A stretch of DNA of 64,000 bases from Rhodospirillaceae bacterium (GCA_016845145.1 JAERTE010000075.1:41984-105983), one strand, 5' to 3'. Numbered from the stretch's first letter, positions 9,491-17,871 are shown. The notes: generated by a model from the letters alone, not told the origin. Translations and numbers: made by a program.

Positions 9491-10150
9491 CTATCGCGCC
9501 CAGGATGAAGGATTGTGAAAGATCCGAGGACGGGCGGGGAAGGGTGGCCAATATCTTCCATGCCAGGTTCGAACCGTTTCAAGGATTGTACGCACGGCGC
9601 GCAGATTCTCAACCCGCCCAAGCCCCGTCGGCACGATAAAATCCGCCCGCCGACGCTTTTCCGCATCCGGCATTTGCCGAGCCAGGATGGCTTTCAGTTT
9701 TTCCGGCGTCATGCCCGGCCGCGCCAATACCCGTGCAGCCTGAACGAACGGTGGCGCGGAAACGCACACCACCGCGTCGCAGGCGCGCTCGCCACCGGTT
9801 TCATAAAGCAGCGGCACATCCAGCACCACTACGCGGCTTCCGCTCCTGGCAGCGCGCGCTAGAAACCGCTGCTTGTGGCGGTACACGCGCGGATGCAGGA
9901 TTTTCTCAAGCCGGCGTAGGGCAGCTTTGTCGTCGAAAACCAAGGCACCCAGTTGTTGGCGGTCCACGGCACCGTCACGGACAGCTTCGGGGAAGACCTC
10001 AGCGATCGGTGCCACTGCCTCACCACCGGCCTTCAACATGCCATGCACTGCGGCATCGGCGTCATGAATGGGCACGCCCAAGCGTTTGAAGTTGTTCGCG
10101 GCGGTGGTTTTGCCCATGCCTATGGATCCGGTGAGGCCAAGAATAATCAT
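9491..10150 (-). CDS. coaE: CoaE dephospho-CoA kinase
   Basis: 219-residue P-loop kinase for the last step of coenzyme A synthesis, phosphorylating dephospho-CoA at the 3'-hydroxyl. Walker A GLTGSIGMGKTT lies at residues 5-16; DADAAVH near 30 and VVLDVPLLYETG near 115 are CoaE signatures. The C-terminal end after about residue 195 is less conserved. Its ATG overlaps the stop of a 14-codon frame that looks like a residue of aroE. Confidence 0.94.
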   Translation of the reverse strand: MIILGLTGSIGMGKTTAANNFKRLGVPIHDADAAVHGMLKAGGEAVAPIAEVFPEAVRDGAVDRQQLGALVFDDKAALRRLEKILHPRVYRHKQRFLARAARSGSRVVVLDVPLLYETGGERACDAVVCVSAPPFVQAARVLARPGMTPEKLKAILARQMPDAEKRRRADFIVPTGLGRVENLRAVRTILETVRTWHGRYWPPFPARPRIFHNPSSWAR

Positions 10151-10191
10151 TTGTTCTTACTGCTCTGTTTTGCCGACCCGGTGATGCTCAT
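10147..10191 (-). pseudogene. 14-codon frame, possible remnant of aroE
   Basis: A short reading frame encoding MSITGSAKQSSKNK starts 16 bp after the maf stop, with GAGG at a good distance, and ends in an ATGA overlap with coaE. In most alphaproteobacteria aroE (shikimate dehydrogenase) occupies precisely this slot between maf and coaE, and many AroE proteins begin with M-S/T-I-T/S-G-x-A/T. The simplest reading is an in-frame internal deletion that kept the aroE start and stop signals. It could instead be a chance leader peptide that couples coaE translation. This is an inference from memory of the family and of gene order. Confidence 0.4.
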
Positions 10192-10207
10192 GAATTCGTC
10201 CTCGGTC

Positions 10208-10807
10208 TCATGTGCCGCATACGGCACGTTGCCGCAGAAAACCAAGCAACGGCAAGAGCGGAAGTCCAAGAATGGTGAAAAAGTCGCCTTCGATGGCGTC
10301 AAAGATTTGTACGCCCCGGCCCTCCAGCTGGTAAGCCCCAACCGAATGAAAGGCATCGTCGCCGATCTGATCGAGATAGGTTTCGATAAAGCCGTCGCTC
10401 ATAGCGCGGACACTCAGCGTGACAGTCTCTAACCGCTCCCAAACAAGGGTGCCTCCCTCAAGCACGACGGCCGCGGTGACCAAGTCGTGGGCATGGCCCC
10501 TAAAAACTTTCAGATGCGCCCGCGCCTCGTCGCGGTTATGCGGCTTATCGAACCAGCGGTCGTCTTGTTTAAGCATCTGATCGGCGCCAATGACCAGGGC
10601 ATCAGGGTATTGCGCACTGACAACCGCGGCTTTCTCTTTCGCCAATTGCAAGGCGGTATCCTTAACGGTTCGGCCAGCCAGCTGACTTTGAGATTTGATC
10701 GCTGCCTCATCGATATCCGCAGAAACCGCCTCGAACGCAATGCCCGCATCACGGAGAAGTCGCCCGCGTACGGTGCTCGCAGAGGCTAAAATCAAGCGAG
10801 GGGCCAT
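10208..10807 (-). CDS. maf: Maf-family nucleotide pyrophosphatase
   Basis: 199-residue Maf/YceF/YhdE-type nucleoside triphosphate pyrophosphatase that hydrolyses non-canonical or methylated NTPs. The opening LILASASTVRGRLLRDAGI, the IGADQML motif at about residue 72 and YQLEGRGVQIFDAIEGDFFTI-like C-terminal core are characteristic. It starts 3 bp after the ppsR stop, forming a ppsR-maf-(aroE remnant)-coaE-dnaQ transcription unit that leads away from the origin. The exact substrate cannot be told from sequence. Confidence 0.92.
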   Translation of the reverse strand: MAPRLILASASTVRGRLLRDAGIAFEAVSADIDEAAIKSQSQLAGRTVKDTALQLAKEKAAVVSAQYPDALVIGADQMLKQDDRWFDKPHNRDEARAHLKVFRGHAHDLVTAAVVLEGGTLVWERLETVTLSVRAMSDGFIETYLDQIGDDAFHSVGAYQLEGRGVQIFDAIEGDFFTILGLPLLPLLGFLRQRAVCGT

Positions 10808-10810
10808 ATC

Positions 10811-11629
10811 TTAATCTTTGAATTCTTCGCGTCGCTGATAGAGATGCAAAATCTGCGCTGCGGTTTCTTCGATTGATTTTCGGCTGACATTGATCGTCGG
10901 CCAATTGTTTTTAGCATAGAGACGCCGAGCATCATTGATCTCTCGTGATACGGCTTCCAAGTTGACGTAATCAGTGTTCTCGTCCTGATCCAAGAGACGC
11001 AGGCGCTGACGGCGGATTTCCACCAGTCGTTTCGGATCTTTGTTCAAGCCGATGATTAACGGCTGATCGACCTCAAAAATCTGTTCAGGGATGGGGCACC
11101 CCGGCACAATGGGCACGTTGGCCGCCTTGATACCGCGGTTGGCAAGATAGATGCATGTTGGCGTTTTGGAAGTTCGCGACACGCCCAATAAGATAACATC
11201 GGCTTCATTTAGGTCCCAAGTCGACTGCCCGTCATCATGGCTCAGGGCAAACTGCATGGCTTCGATACGGCTGAAGTACTCAGCATCCATAATGTGCTGA
11301 TGTCCGGGACGCGCCCGAACCTCGGCGCCAAGAAATTTACCGAGCGCGGCAATGACCGGATCAAGAACGGGAATACAGGGAACCTGCAGACGCGCACATC
11401 CTGTTTCCAATTGCCGGCACATATCCGGATCCACCAATGTATACAAAACAAAGCCTCCTTGGATTTCGATGACATCCAGAACCTCTCGCAAGCGATCCGC
11501 ATTCCGGACCATCGGCCAAAGCTTTTCTTCCATGTTCACATCATCGAACTGGGCAATGCATGCCCGGCCCATATGGATCAACGTCTCACCGGTGGAATCG
11601 GATATGAGGTGAAGTTTCAAGTCGCGCAT
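10811..11629 (-). CDS. ppsR: PpsR-type PPDK/PEP synthase regulatory kinase-phosphorylase (DUF299)
   Basis: 272-residue bifunctional regulator that phosphorylates and dephosphorylates a threonine of pyruvate phosphate dikinase or PEP synthase. Family marks are LHLISDSTGETL at the N-terminus, the P-loop-like GVSRTSKTPTCIYLANRG at about residue 149, and QRLRLL near 205. This gene, the RP001 type of Rickettsia, flanks the replication origin in many alphaproteobacteria with hemE on the other side, which is the arrangement here. First gene of the leftward unit. Confidence 0.93.
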   Translation of the reverse strand: MRDLKLHLISDSTGETLIHMGRACIAQFDDVNMEEKLWPMVRNADRLREVLDVIEIQGGFVLYTLVDPDMCRQLETGCARLQVPCIPVLDPVIAALGKFLGAEVRARPGHQHIMDAEYFSRIEAMQFALSHDDGQSTWDLNEADVILLGVSRTSKTPTCIYLANRGIKAANVPIVPGCPIPEQIFEVDQPLIIGLNKDPKRLVEIRRQRLRLLDQDENTDYVNLEAVSREINDARRLYAKNNWPTINVSRKSIEETAAQILHLYQRREEFKD

Positions 11630-11797
11630 GCTGTGAATATTCCTTGGAAAACGTCAGAGGCAAATTGGGATAAGTGACCAGACAAGGTTAAACAAAGATT
11701 CATTCCTCTGCCTTCCTGTTTAATCCCTATGGATTTCCAATCGGTATAAATCTTATTCAAGACGTCCGATCAACAGCAGAAGAAGTCTTTTTTCCAG

Positions 11798-11806
11798 TTA
11801 TGCACG
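11798..11806 (+). promoter_or_regulatory. DnaA-box-like site in oriC
   Basis: TTATGCACG differs from the TTATNCACA consensus at the last base only. It lies at the edge of the AT-rich stretch, a common arrangement for an origin. Confidence 0.5.
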
Positions 11807-11929
11807 CTCAAAAACATAATTTCATTCATAGAGAATAATCAGAGTTTTCAAGAATTCAGATGTTTTATCAAAATGTATTCCAGATTTTTCCCAAGGGTTA
11901 CCCCCAGGTCTTGATCTTGTGGGGCCATC

Positions 11930-11938
11930 TATGGATAA
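11930..11938 (-). promoter_or_regulatory. DnaA-box-like site in oriC, reverse strand
   Basis: Read on the minus strand the site is TTATCCATA, one base off consensus. It lies on the hemE side of the AT-rich stretch, opposite in orientation to the site at 11798. Confidence 0.5.
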
Positions 11939-12087
11939 GCCAGGGATAATCATTCAATCCCCAGGATTCACCGCACAACTACCACTACTACCTTTTTCTT
12001 AAATAGATTAATTGTATTGTAGTAGGTAAGGTCCGCGCGGGATAACTGATCCGCCAATTGACTAGTTGATAGGAAACTCACCGGGAC

Positions 12088-13122
12088 ATGACCAAACGAA
12101 TCCTTCAAGCCTTAAAACGAGAACCCGTCGACCGTCCGCCGTTTTGGCTGATGCGTCAGGCTGGCCGGTATTTGCCTGAGTATCGTGAAATCCGCGCCAA
12201 GGCGGAAAACTTTCTGGATTTTTGTTATACGCCGGAAAAAGCTTTGGAAGTCACCTTGCAGCCATTACGCCGCTATCAGATGGATGCTGCGATTTTGTTC
12301 TCAGACATTTTGGTGATTCCCGATGCACTTGGGCAATCGGTCGAGTTTCGTCAGGGTGAGGGGCCGGTCCTGGAGGCGATTACGGATGACGCGGGACTTG
12401 AGCAGTTGTCGCTTGAAACTTTTGAAACAGCCCTTGAGCCCGTTTTTGAAGCCATACGCCGAATTTCGGGCGCTTTGGATGACGAGACCGCGCTGATCGG
12501 CTTTGCCGGCGCACCGTGGACGGTGGCGTTGTATATGATCGAAGGTCGTGGTGGAACCGAAGGCAGTAATATTCGCACCTGGGCAGCGTCACGACCCGAA
12601 AGTTTTCAGCGGTTGATGGATATCCTGGTCGACGCAACAACGCGATACCTAGTGCGGCAAGTTTCCGAAGGGGCGGAGGTCTTGCAGCTGTTTGACAGTT
12701 GGGCGGGACTTTTACCGGAAGACCAATTTCAGCAGTGGATCGTTGAGCCCAACCGTCGAATTGTCGAAGGTGTAAAAGCGGTGCATCCCGATGTTCCGCT
12801 CATCGGTTTTCCGCGAAACGCCGGTGTAATGTACAAAGCCTTTGCAAAACAGACGGGTGTTGATGGTATCGGTATTGATCACACAGTTCCGGTATCATGG
12901 GCGGCCGAGGAACTGCAGCCGATTTGTACCGTTCAGGGAAACCTGGACAATCACATGCTGTTAGCCGGTGGCGAGACAATGGAACGGGCGGTTCAAAAAA
13001 TCCTGGAAACGTTGAGCGGGGGGCCCTTTATTTTTAATTTGGGCCATGGCGTTCTACCGCCAACTTCAACAGATCATGTAGGCCGGGTGGCGGAAATGGT
13101 CCGCAATTGGAACCAAACCTGA
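12088..13122 (+). CDS. hemE: HemE uroporphyrinogen decarboxylase
   Basis: 344-residue cytoplasmic enzyme that decarboxylates the four acetate side chains of uroporphyrinogen III to give coproporphyrinogen III. The N-terminal signature PPFWLMRQAGRYLPEYR at about residues 18-34 contains the substrate-binding arginines. GFAGAPWTVALYM near 140 and FNLGHGVLPPT near 320 are also conserved. Length is normal. It heads the rightward hemE-hemH-hemJ heme operon directly next to oriC. Confidence 0.97.
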   Translation: MTKRILQALKREPVDRPPFWLMRQAGRYLPEYREIRAKAENFLDFCYTPEKALEVTLQPLRRYQMDAAILFSDILVIPDALGQSVEFRQGEGPVLEAITDDAGLEQLSLETFETALEPVFEAIRRISGALDDETALIGFAGAPWTVALYMIEGRGGTEGSNIRTWAASRPESFQRLMDILVDATTRYLVRQVSEGAEVLQLFDSWAGLLPEDQFQQWIVEPNRRIVEGVKAVHPDVPLIGFPRNAGVMYKAFAKQTGVDGIGIDHTVPVSWAAEELQPICTVQGNLDNHMLLAGGETMERAVQKILETLSGGPFIFNLGHGVLPPTSTDHVGRVAEMVRNWNQT

Positions 13123-13132
13123 GGCTGATCAT

Positions 13133-14185
13133 ATGAGCCGCGTCGCGGTCGTTTTATTCAATCTGGGCGGACCGGACGCGCTTTCCTCGGTCCGACCGTT
13201 TTTGTTCAATTTATTCAATGATGCCGCCATCATCGGCGCGCCGACACCGATCCGGTGGTGTTTGGCGCAGTGGATTTCGCGCCGCCGCGCGCCAATCGCT
13301 CGGGATATCTACCGGCAGATAGGCGGCAAATCACCGTTGTTGGAATTGACCCGTCGGCAAGCCGATGCGCTTCAAGCTGAATTGAGTGATGTCGGTGATA
13401 TCCGCGTGTTTACCTGTATGCGGTATTGGCATCCGATGAGTGATGAGGTCGCGCGCGAGGTGAAAGCTTTCGCGCCGGATCAAATTGTTCTGCTGCCTCT
13501 CTATCCACAGTACTCAAGCACAACGACAGGCTCATCACTGGCGGATTGGAACCAAGCTGCACGAAGAGCAGGACTGAAAGTACCCACGCGAGGGATTTGC
13601 TGTTACCCGTCGGACAAAGGTTGGATCGAAGCGCAGGCACAATTGGTGGGTAAAGCTTTGACCCAGCATGCAGGCGAGCACACGGCGCGGGTTTTATTTT
13701 CAGCGCATGGGCTGCCGAAAAAAGTTGTCGACGGCGGGGATCCTTACCAATGCCAGGTGGAACAAACGGCAGCAGCCGTGGTCGAGCGTTTGACCAACGA
13801 TCCCGCGGCACCGGAAATCGATGATTGGGTCGTCTGTTATCAAAGCCGTGTCGGTCCGCTGGAATGGATCGGGCCGTCGACTGAAGACGAGCTGGAACGC
13901 GCTGCTCGCGATGAGAAAGCGGTGATCGTCGTGCCGATTGCGTTCGTGTCTGAACATTCGGAAACCTTGGTGGAACTGGATATTGAATACCGCGATGAAG
14001 CTGAAAAACTGGGCGTGAAAAATTACACCCGTGTGTCGGCCGTCGGGACCGAACCGGCGTTCATCGGCGGGCTTGCCAATCTGGTTCGAAAAGGGCTTTC
14101 GATATCGGCAGATTTATCTTGCGGTCTGGGTGACGGCGGGCGAATTTGTCCAGCAATACATGGTCGATGCCCCCTATCGGAATAA
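13133..14185 (+). CDS. hemH: HemH ferrochelatase
   Basis: 350-residue enzyme that inserts Fe2+ into protoporphyrin IX, the last step of heme synthesis. Conserved parts are VVLFNLGGPD at the N-terminus, LPLYPQYSSTTTGS at about residue 122, the catalytic-histidine motif LFSAHGLP near 186, and PIAFVSEHSETLVELD near 264. Cys156-Cys157 and three C-terminal cysteines (330, 339, 346) could hold a [2Fe-2S] cluster, as in some bacterial ferrochelatases; the spacing does not match a pattern I can confirm. It lies 10 bp after hemE and ends 4 bp before the preferred hemJ start. Confidence 0.95.
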   Translation: MSRVAVVLFNLGGPDALSSVRPFLFNLFNDAAIIGAPTPIRWCLAQWISRRRAPIARDIYRQIGGKSPLLELTRRQADALQAELSDVGDIRVFTCMRYWHPMSDEVAREVKAFAPDQIVLLPLYPQYSSTTTGSSLADWNQAARRAGLKVPTRGICCYPSDKGWIEAQAQLVGKALTQHAGEHTARVLFSAHGLPKKVVDGGDPYQCQVEQTAAAVVERLTNDPAAPEIDDWVVCYQSRVGPLEWIGPSTEDELERAARDEKAVIVVPIAFVSEHSETLVELDIEYRDEAEKLGVKNYTRVSAVGTEPAFIGGLANLVRKGLSISADLSCGLGDGGRICPAIHGRCPLSE

Positions 14186-14189
14186 GCTC

Positions 14190-14639
14190 ATGTTTGAACT
14201 GTCCGGCACCGCTTATCTTTGGATCAAAGCTCTTCATACGATTGCTATCATTTCGTGGATGGCGGGGCTGCTGTATCTGCCGAGATTGTTTGTCTACCAT
14301 TGCGAAGCGCAACTGGGTTCGGATAAATCCGAGACTCTTAAAATCATGGAGCGCAGATTGCTTCGCGCCATCATGAACCCGGCCATGATCGTTTCGTGGT
14401 TGGCCGGAGGAGCGCTGCTCTGGAACATGCGTGAAGGCCTGCTGGAGATCGGCTGGATTCATGTGAAACTGGTTTGTGTCGTGGGAATGACCGCTATGCA
14501 CATGATGATGGGTAAATGGCGACGAGAGTTTGCCGAGGACAGAAATACGCGCAGCCACAAGTACTACCGCGCCGCCAACGAAATCCCAACGGTACTGATG
14601 ATCGTGATTGTCATCATGGTGATTGTGCAGCCGTTTTAA
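14190..14639 (+). CDS. hemJ: HemJ protoporphyrinogen IX oxidase
   Basis: 149-residue integral membrane protein that oxidises protoporphyrinogen IX to protoporphyrin IX. Four hydrophobic segments are visible, with the family motifs YLWIKALHTIAIISWMAG and LPRLFVYHCE at the N-terminus (conserved His) and GWIHVKLVCVVGMTAMHMMMGKW in the middle. I chose the ATG at 14190, which gives the normal N-terminus and follows hemH without overlap; an ATG at 14160 would overlap hemH by 26 bp. hemE-hemH-hemJ thus make a compact late heme operon. Confidence 0.93.
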   Translation: MFELSGTAYLWIKALHTIAIISWMAGLLYLPRLFVYHCEAQLGSDKSETLKIMERRLLRAIMNPAMIVSWLAGGALLWNMREGLLEIGWIHVKLVCVVGMTAMHMMMGKWRREFAEDRNTRSHKYYRAANEIPTVLMIVIVIMVIVQPF

Positions 14640-15070
14640 AAATAACGCTTAAGCGCTTCTCTGCGGATATCTTCATAGACTTTCTGAGCATCAACGATAA
14701 ACGAAAAGGCAAACTGGCCTGTTTTTAAGTCTTCATAAATCTGACTCTCATGTTTGAATAAAACATCTTTTCCGTTTGCTACTAGATATCTAAACGGGAA
14801 TGGCGTGCAGTTTTTATAAACATGATCTTTCCGTATCTTAGAGATTGCTTCTTTCAAGCGTTTCACGCTTATGCCTTGGTTTAGAAGATCTTTGACAATT
14901 CTTAGTAAAACGACGTCCTGGAACGTATAACGGCGCTTTTTCCCACGAACTCTGATTCTTGAATTCGTCGGTTTGACAATACCTTCCCGGTCGAGATAAC
15001 CGATCATATAACGAGACAATCCAGTTAAATCCTCGATCTCGCGGACAAAATAATCGCGTTTAACAGGCAT
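14636..15070 (-). CDS. MerR-type transcriptional regulator
   Basis: 144-residue protein with an N-terminal MerR winged-helix domain: YFVREIEDLTGLSRYMIGYLD followed by RRYTFQDVVLLRIVKDLLNQG. The C-terminal 60 residues (RYLVANGKDVLFKHESQIYEDL and on) are a small domain I do not recognise with certainty, lacking metal-binding cysteine patterns. The gene is visibly AT-richer than its neighbours and uses AT-rich codons, which suggests transfer. Its stop overlaps the hemJ stop. The ATG at 15070 is preferred over a TTG at 15082. Target unknown. Confidence 0.75.
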   Translation of the reverse strand: MPVKRDYFVREIEDLTGLSRYMIGYLDREGIVKPTNSRIRVRGKKRRYTFQDVVLLRIVKDLLNQGISVKRLKEAISKIRKDHVYKNCTPFPFRYLVANGKDVLFKHESQIYEDLKTGQFAFSFIVDAQKVYEDIRREALKRYF

Positions 15071-15257
15071 TTTACCCAGCAATAATTTTGAGTAATCAAT
15101 ATTACTATCATTTTTTAGTTATAAAAATCAATTCCTTACTTTGATACTAAAATAAAAAATCAATATATAGCGAAAATTTGCTTAATAACACAATATTTAG
15201 AGGTTATATTTCCATTGTTCCAAATATAGAAATTCCTTGGGCATGAGGTACTAAATA

Positions 15258-15410
15258 TTGAATTTTTGGTTATTACTAAAAATTGAGAAAGTAGATGTTG
15301 AAGATCGTCCGCGAACATCTGTTTCTAGCTGGTTGAATGGAGTGAAAATAGTCGGAGGGCTGGTAGCCATTCTCTTGATGATTTTGCGCCTTGTCTCTGA
15401 ATTCGGGTAA
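15258..15410 (+). CDS. Possible small membrane protein, 50 residues
   Basis: A frame starting with TTG at 15258 is preceded by GAGGT at 8 bp and encodes a 50-residue peptide. The second half is hydrophobic (VKIVGGLVAILLMILRLVSE), a plausible single membrane helix with a polar N-terminus. It sits in the AT-rich patch between the MerR-type gene and rho. There is no homology I recognise and the start is non-ATG, so this is a tentative call. The flanks (15071-15257 and 15411-15608) show only AT-rich sequence and the rho leader. Confidence 0.3.
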   Translation: MNFWLLLKIEKVDVEDRPRTSVSSWLNGVKIVGGLVAILLMILRLVSEFG

Positions 15411-15608
15411 ATATGACGCAACTCAATAATTGACACGGGCAAGGTGTTTAGCTAAGTGTGTCGGCGTTCAATCCTTTTTCGGCGTCGTTCCGAAACCCAC
15501 CACTGAAATTTCCCTCCCAAGCCAGCATTCGTTTGGCGATCACTTCGGGTTTCGACGCTCCGATCCATAAGGATCTCCCCACCTGATCTATTTACCGGAA
15601 TTCCGAGC

Positions 15609-16865
15609 ATGAATCTCAAGGACCTTAAAGCCAAGACACCGCCCGACCTGTTGGCCTTTGCAGAAGAGTTGGGCGTCGAAAACGCCAGCACGCTGCGCAA
15701 GCAAGACATGATGTTTGCCATTCTCAAGCACCTCGCTGATGACGATCAGGCGATCTATGGTGATGGTGTGTTGGAAGTACTGCAGGACGGATTTGGATTT
15801 CTACGCAGCCCCGAAGCCAACTACTTGCCGGGACCCGATGACATTTACGTAAGTCCGAGCCAGATCCGGCGCTTCAGCCTGCGCAGCGGTGATACGGTGG
15901 AAGGTCAGATCCGCGCACCCAAGGATGGCGAACGTTATTTCGCACTGCTCAAGGTCAATCAGGTCAACTTTTCCGACCCCAATGATGTCAAACACCGTAT
16001 CAACTTCGATAATCTGACGCCGCTGTATCCCGAAGAGCGCCTCGCTATGGAAGTCGAGGATCCGGAATTGAAAGATCCGACGTCCAGGGTGATCGATTTG
16101 ATTACGCCCATCGGCAAAGGCCAGCGCGGACTGATCGTGGCGCCGCCGCGCACCGGTAAAACCGTGATGCTGCAAAACATCGCCCACTCGCTGGCGAAGA
16201 ACCACCCCGAGTGCTACCTGATCGTGCTGCTGATCGATGAGCGGCCCGAGGAAGTCACCGATATGGCGCGCTCGGTTAAAGGTGAGGTCATCAGCTCCAC
16301 CTTCGACGAACCCGCCTCACGTCACGTACAGGTGACCGAGATGGTGATCGAGAAAGCCAAGCGTCTGGTCGAACATAAACGCGATGTGGTGATTTTGCTC
16401 GATTCCATCACGCGTCTGGCCAGAGCCTACAACACTGTGGTGCCGTCCAGCGGTAAGGTATTGACGGGTGGCGTCGATGCCAACGCATTGCAGCGTCCGA
16501 AACGCTTCTTCGGCGCGGCCAGAAATATCGAGGAGGGCGGCTCACTGACGATCATTGCTACGGCCTTGATCGATACCGGCTCGCGCATGGACGAGGTGAT
16601 CTTTGAAGAGTTCAAAGGCACCGGTAACTCCGAGATTATCCTGGACCGCAAACTTGCCGACAAACGCACCTGGCCGACGATCGACATCACCAAGTCGGGC
16701 ACCCGCAAGGAAGAGTTGCTGGTTGATCAGGGCACGTTGTCGAAGATGTGGGTCTTGCGCCGCATTCTCATGCCCATGGGTGTTACCGACGCCATGGATT
16801 TCCTTTTGGACAAGCTCAAGCATTCGAAGAACAACAACGATTTCTTCGACAGCATGAACACCTGA
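15609..16865 (+). CDS. rho: Rho transcription termination factor
   Basis: 418-residue hexameric RNA helicase that terminates transcription. The N-terminal Rho domain ([20 protein letters not shown]) and RNA-binding OSB fold ([22 protein letters not shown]) are followed by the ATPase with Walker A PPRTGKTV at about residue 180, and the Q/R-loop region. Length and motifs are standard. The leader of about 200 bp has no gene and could hold an autoregulatory site, which I cannot identify. Rho is commonly found downstream of the heme genes and upstream of mnmE in alphaproteobacteria. Confidence 0.97.
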   Translation: MNLKDLKAKTPPDLLAFAEELGVENASTLRKQDMMFAILKHLADDDQAIYGDGVLEVLQDGFGFLRSPEANYLPGPDDIYVSPSQIRRFSLRSGDTVEGQIRAPKDGERYFALLKVNQVNFSDPNDVKHRINFDNLTPLYPEERLAMEVEDPELKDPTSRVIDLITPIGKGQRGLIVAPPRTGKTVMLQNIAHSLAKNHPECYLIVLLIDERPEEVTDMARSVKGEVISSTFDEPASRHVQVTEMVIEKAKRLVEHKRDVVILLDSITRLARAYNTVVPSSGKVLTGGVDANALQRPKRFFGAARNIEEGGSLTIIATALIDTGSRMDEVIFEEFKGTGNSEIILDRKLADKRTWPTIDITKSGTRKEELLVDQGTLSKMWVLRRILMPMGVTDAMDFLLDKLKHSKNNNDFFDSMNT

Positions 16866-16881
16866 TCAAGGGTGCCCGCAA

Positions 16882-16894
16882 CCCCGCAGCGGGG
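16882..16894. terminator. Small GC hairpin between rho and the quinone reductase gene
   Basis: CCCCG-CAG-CGGGG lies in the 31-bp gap between convergent rho and the oxidoreductase. The stem has 5 bp and no T-run follows on either strand, so it may only weakly terminate. Confidence 0.25.
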
Positions 16895-16896
16895 CG

Positions 16897-17871
16897 CTAC
16901 GGCAGCAGGACGGTCGAGCCTGTTGTCTTGCGCCCCTCCAAGTCACGATGCGCCTGCTCGGTGTCAGACAGCGCGTAGGTCTGGTTAACGTCGATCTTGA
17001 CCACACCGGAGCCCACCACATCCATCAAAGCGCCGGCCAGGTCTTCCAGTTGCGGCCGCGTGGCGGTGTGGGGCATCAACGACGGGCGGGTGAAAAACAG
17101 ACAGCCGCGTGACGCCAGGTCGGCGACCTCGACAGTTGGCACCGGGCCTGACGCGTTGCCGAAGCTGACCATATAACCGAACGGGCGTAGTGAATCGAGC
17201 GACTGCGTGTAAGTTGCCTGCCCAACGCCATCATAGGACACGGCGGCGCCCTTGCCGTCGGTGATATCCTTCACCCGGGCCGCGACGTCTTCGGAGTTGT
17301 AAAGGATGGTGTGATCGCAGCCATGCGCACGGGCGAGCTCGGCTTTTTCCTCTGATCCGACACAGCCGATGACTGTCGCGCCCAAGTGCTTCGCCCATTG
17401 CGACAAGATCAAGCCGACGCCGCCGGCAGCGGCCATCATCAGTACGGCATCTCCAGGCTGCACGGGATAGGTCTTGCGGATCAGGTAACTGGTGGTCATG
17501 CCCTTGAGCATCATCGCTGCTGCGGTTTGGTCGTCAATGGTGTCTGGGACCTTGACCAGCTTCGCGGCGGGGATCAAGCGCGCTTCGGCATAGGCGCCGA
17601 GCACAGGTGCGTAGGCGACACGGTCTCCAACAGCGACCTCCGTGACACCATCGCCAATGGTCTCGACGACGCCGGCGGCTTCCGTACCGATGGCCTGCGG
17701 TAAATCGCCGATCGGATATAAGCCCGTGCGGTGATAGACATCGATGTAATTGAGCCCGACGGCGGTCTGGCGAATGCGCGCCTCGCCAGGCCCCGGCTCC
17801 CCGATATCGACGCTTTCCCAGGTCAGAACCTCGGGGCCGCCAGCTTGATGGATGCGAATCGCTTTGGTCAT
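16897..17871 (-). CDS. NADPH:quinone oxidoreductase (zeta-crystallin-like MDR)
   Basis: 324-residue medium-chain dehydrogenase/reductase of the Qor type, probably reducing quinones with NADPH. The N-terminus (AIRIHQAGGPEVL, then GLNYIDVYHRTGLYP) and the cofactor-binding AAAGGVGLILSQWAKHLGATVIG at about residue 147 are characteristic; no structural or catalytic zinc cysteines are seen. The ATG at 17871 follows GGGAGG at an ideal distance; a longer frame is rejected. It is a single minus-strand gene, convergent with rho, in a block (with ogt and a DUF255 gene) separating rho from mnmE. Confidence 0.88.
   Translation of the reverse strand: MTKAIRIHQAGGPEVLTWESVDIGEPGPGEARIRQTAVGLNYIDVYHRTGLYPIGDLPQAIGTEAAGVVETIGDGVTEVAVGDRVAYAPVLGAYAEARLIPAAKLVKVPDTIDDQTAAAMMLKGMTTSYLIRKTYPVQPGDAVLMMAAAGGVGLILSQWAKHLGATVIGCVGSEEKAELARAHGCDHTILYNSEDVAARVKDITDGKGAAVSYDGVGQATYTQSLDSLRPFGYMVSFGNASGPVPTVEVADLASRGCLFFTRPSLMPHTATRPQLEDLAGALMDVVGSGVVKIDVNQTYALSDTEQAHRDLEGRKTTGSTVLLP

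Larger units (their letters stand above)
11630..12087. other. Putative chromosomal replication origin (oriC)
   Basis: 458 bp without a gene between divergent ppsR and hemE, the known oriC position in Caulobacter and other alphaproteobacteria. The region is AT-rich, especially 11807-11890, a candidate unwinding element. DnaA-box-like sites one base off TTATNCACA are TTATGCACG at 11798-11806 (plus) and TTATCCATA at 11930-11938 (minus). Weaker TTATCCC-type matches occur near 11668, 11945 and 12041. Gene orientation diverges from this gap on both sides. Position plus boxes make a strong case; no functional proof is possible from sequence. Confidence 0.72.

Noticed and set aside
11998..12012. CtrA-like TTAA-N-TTAA site in the origin.
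   Set aside because: The spacer is 5 bases, not the 7 of the CtrA consensus.
14031..14189. Upstream starts that would make HemJ 202 or 159 residues long.
   Set aside because: They overlap hemH and add sequence unlike the family; the ATG at 14190 gives the normal N-terminus.
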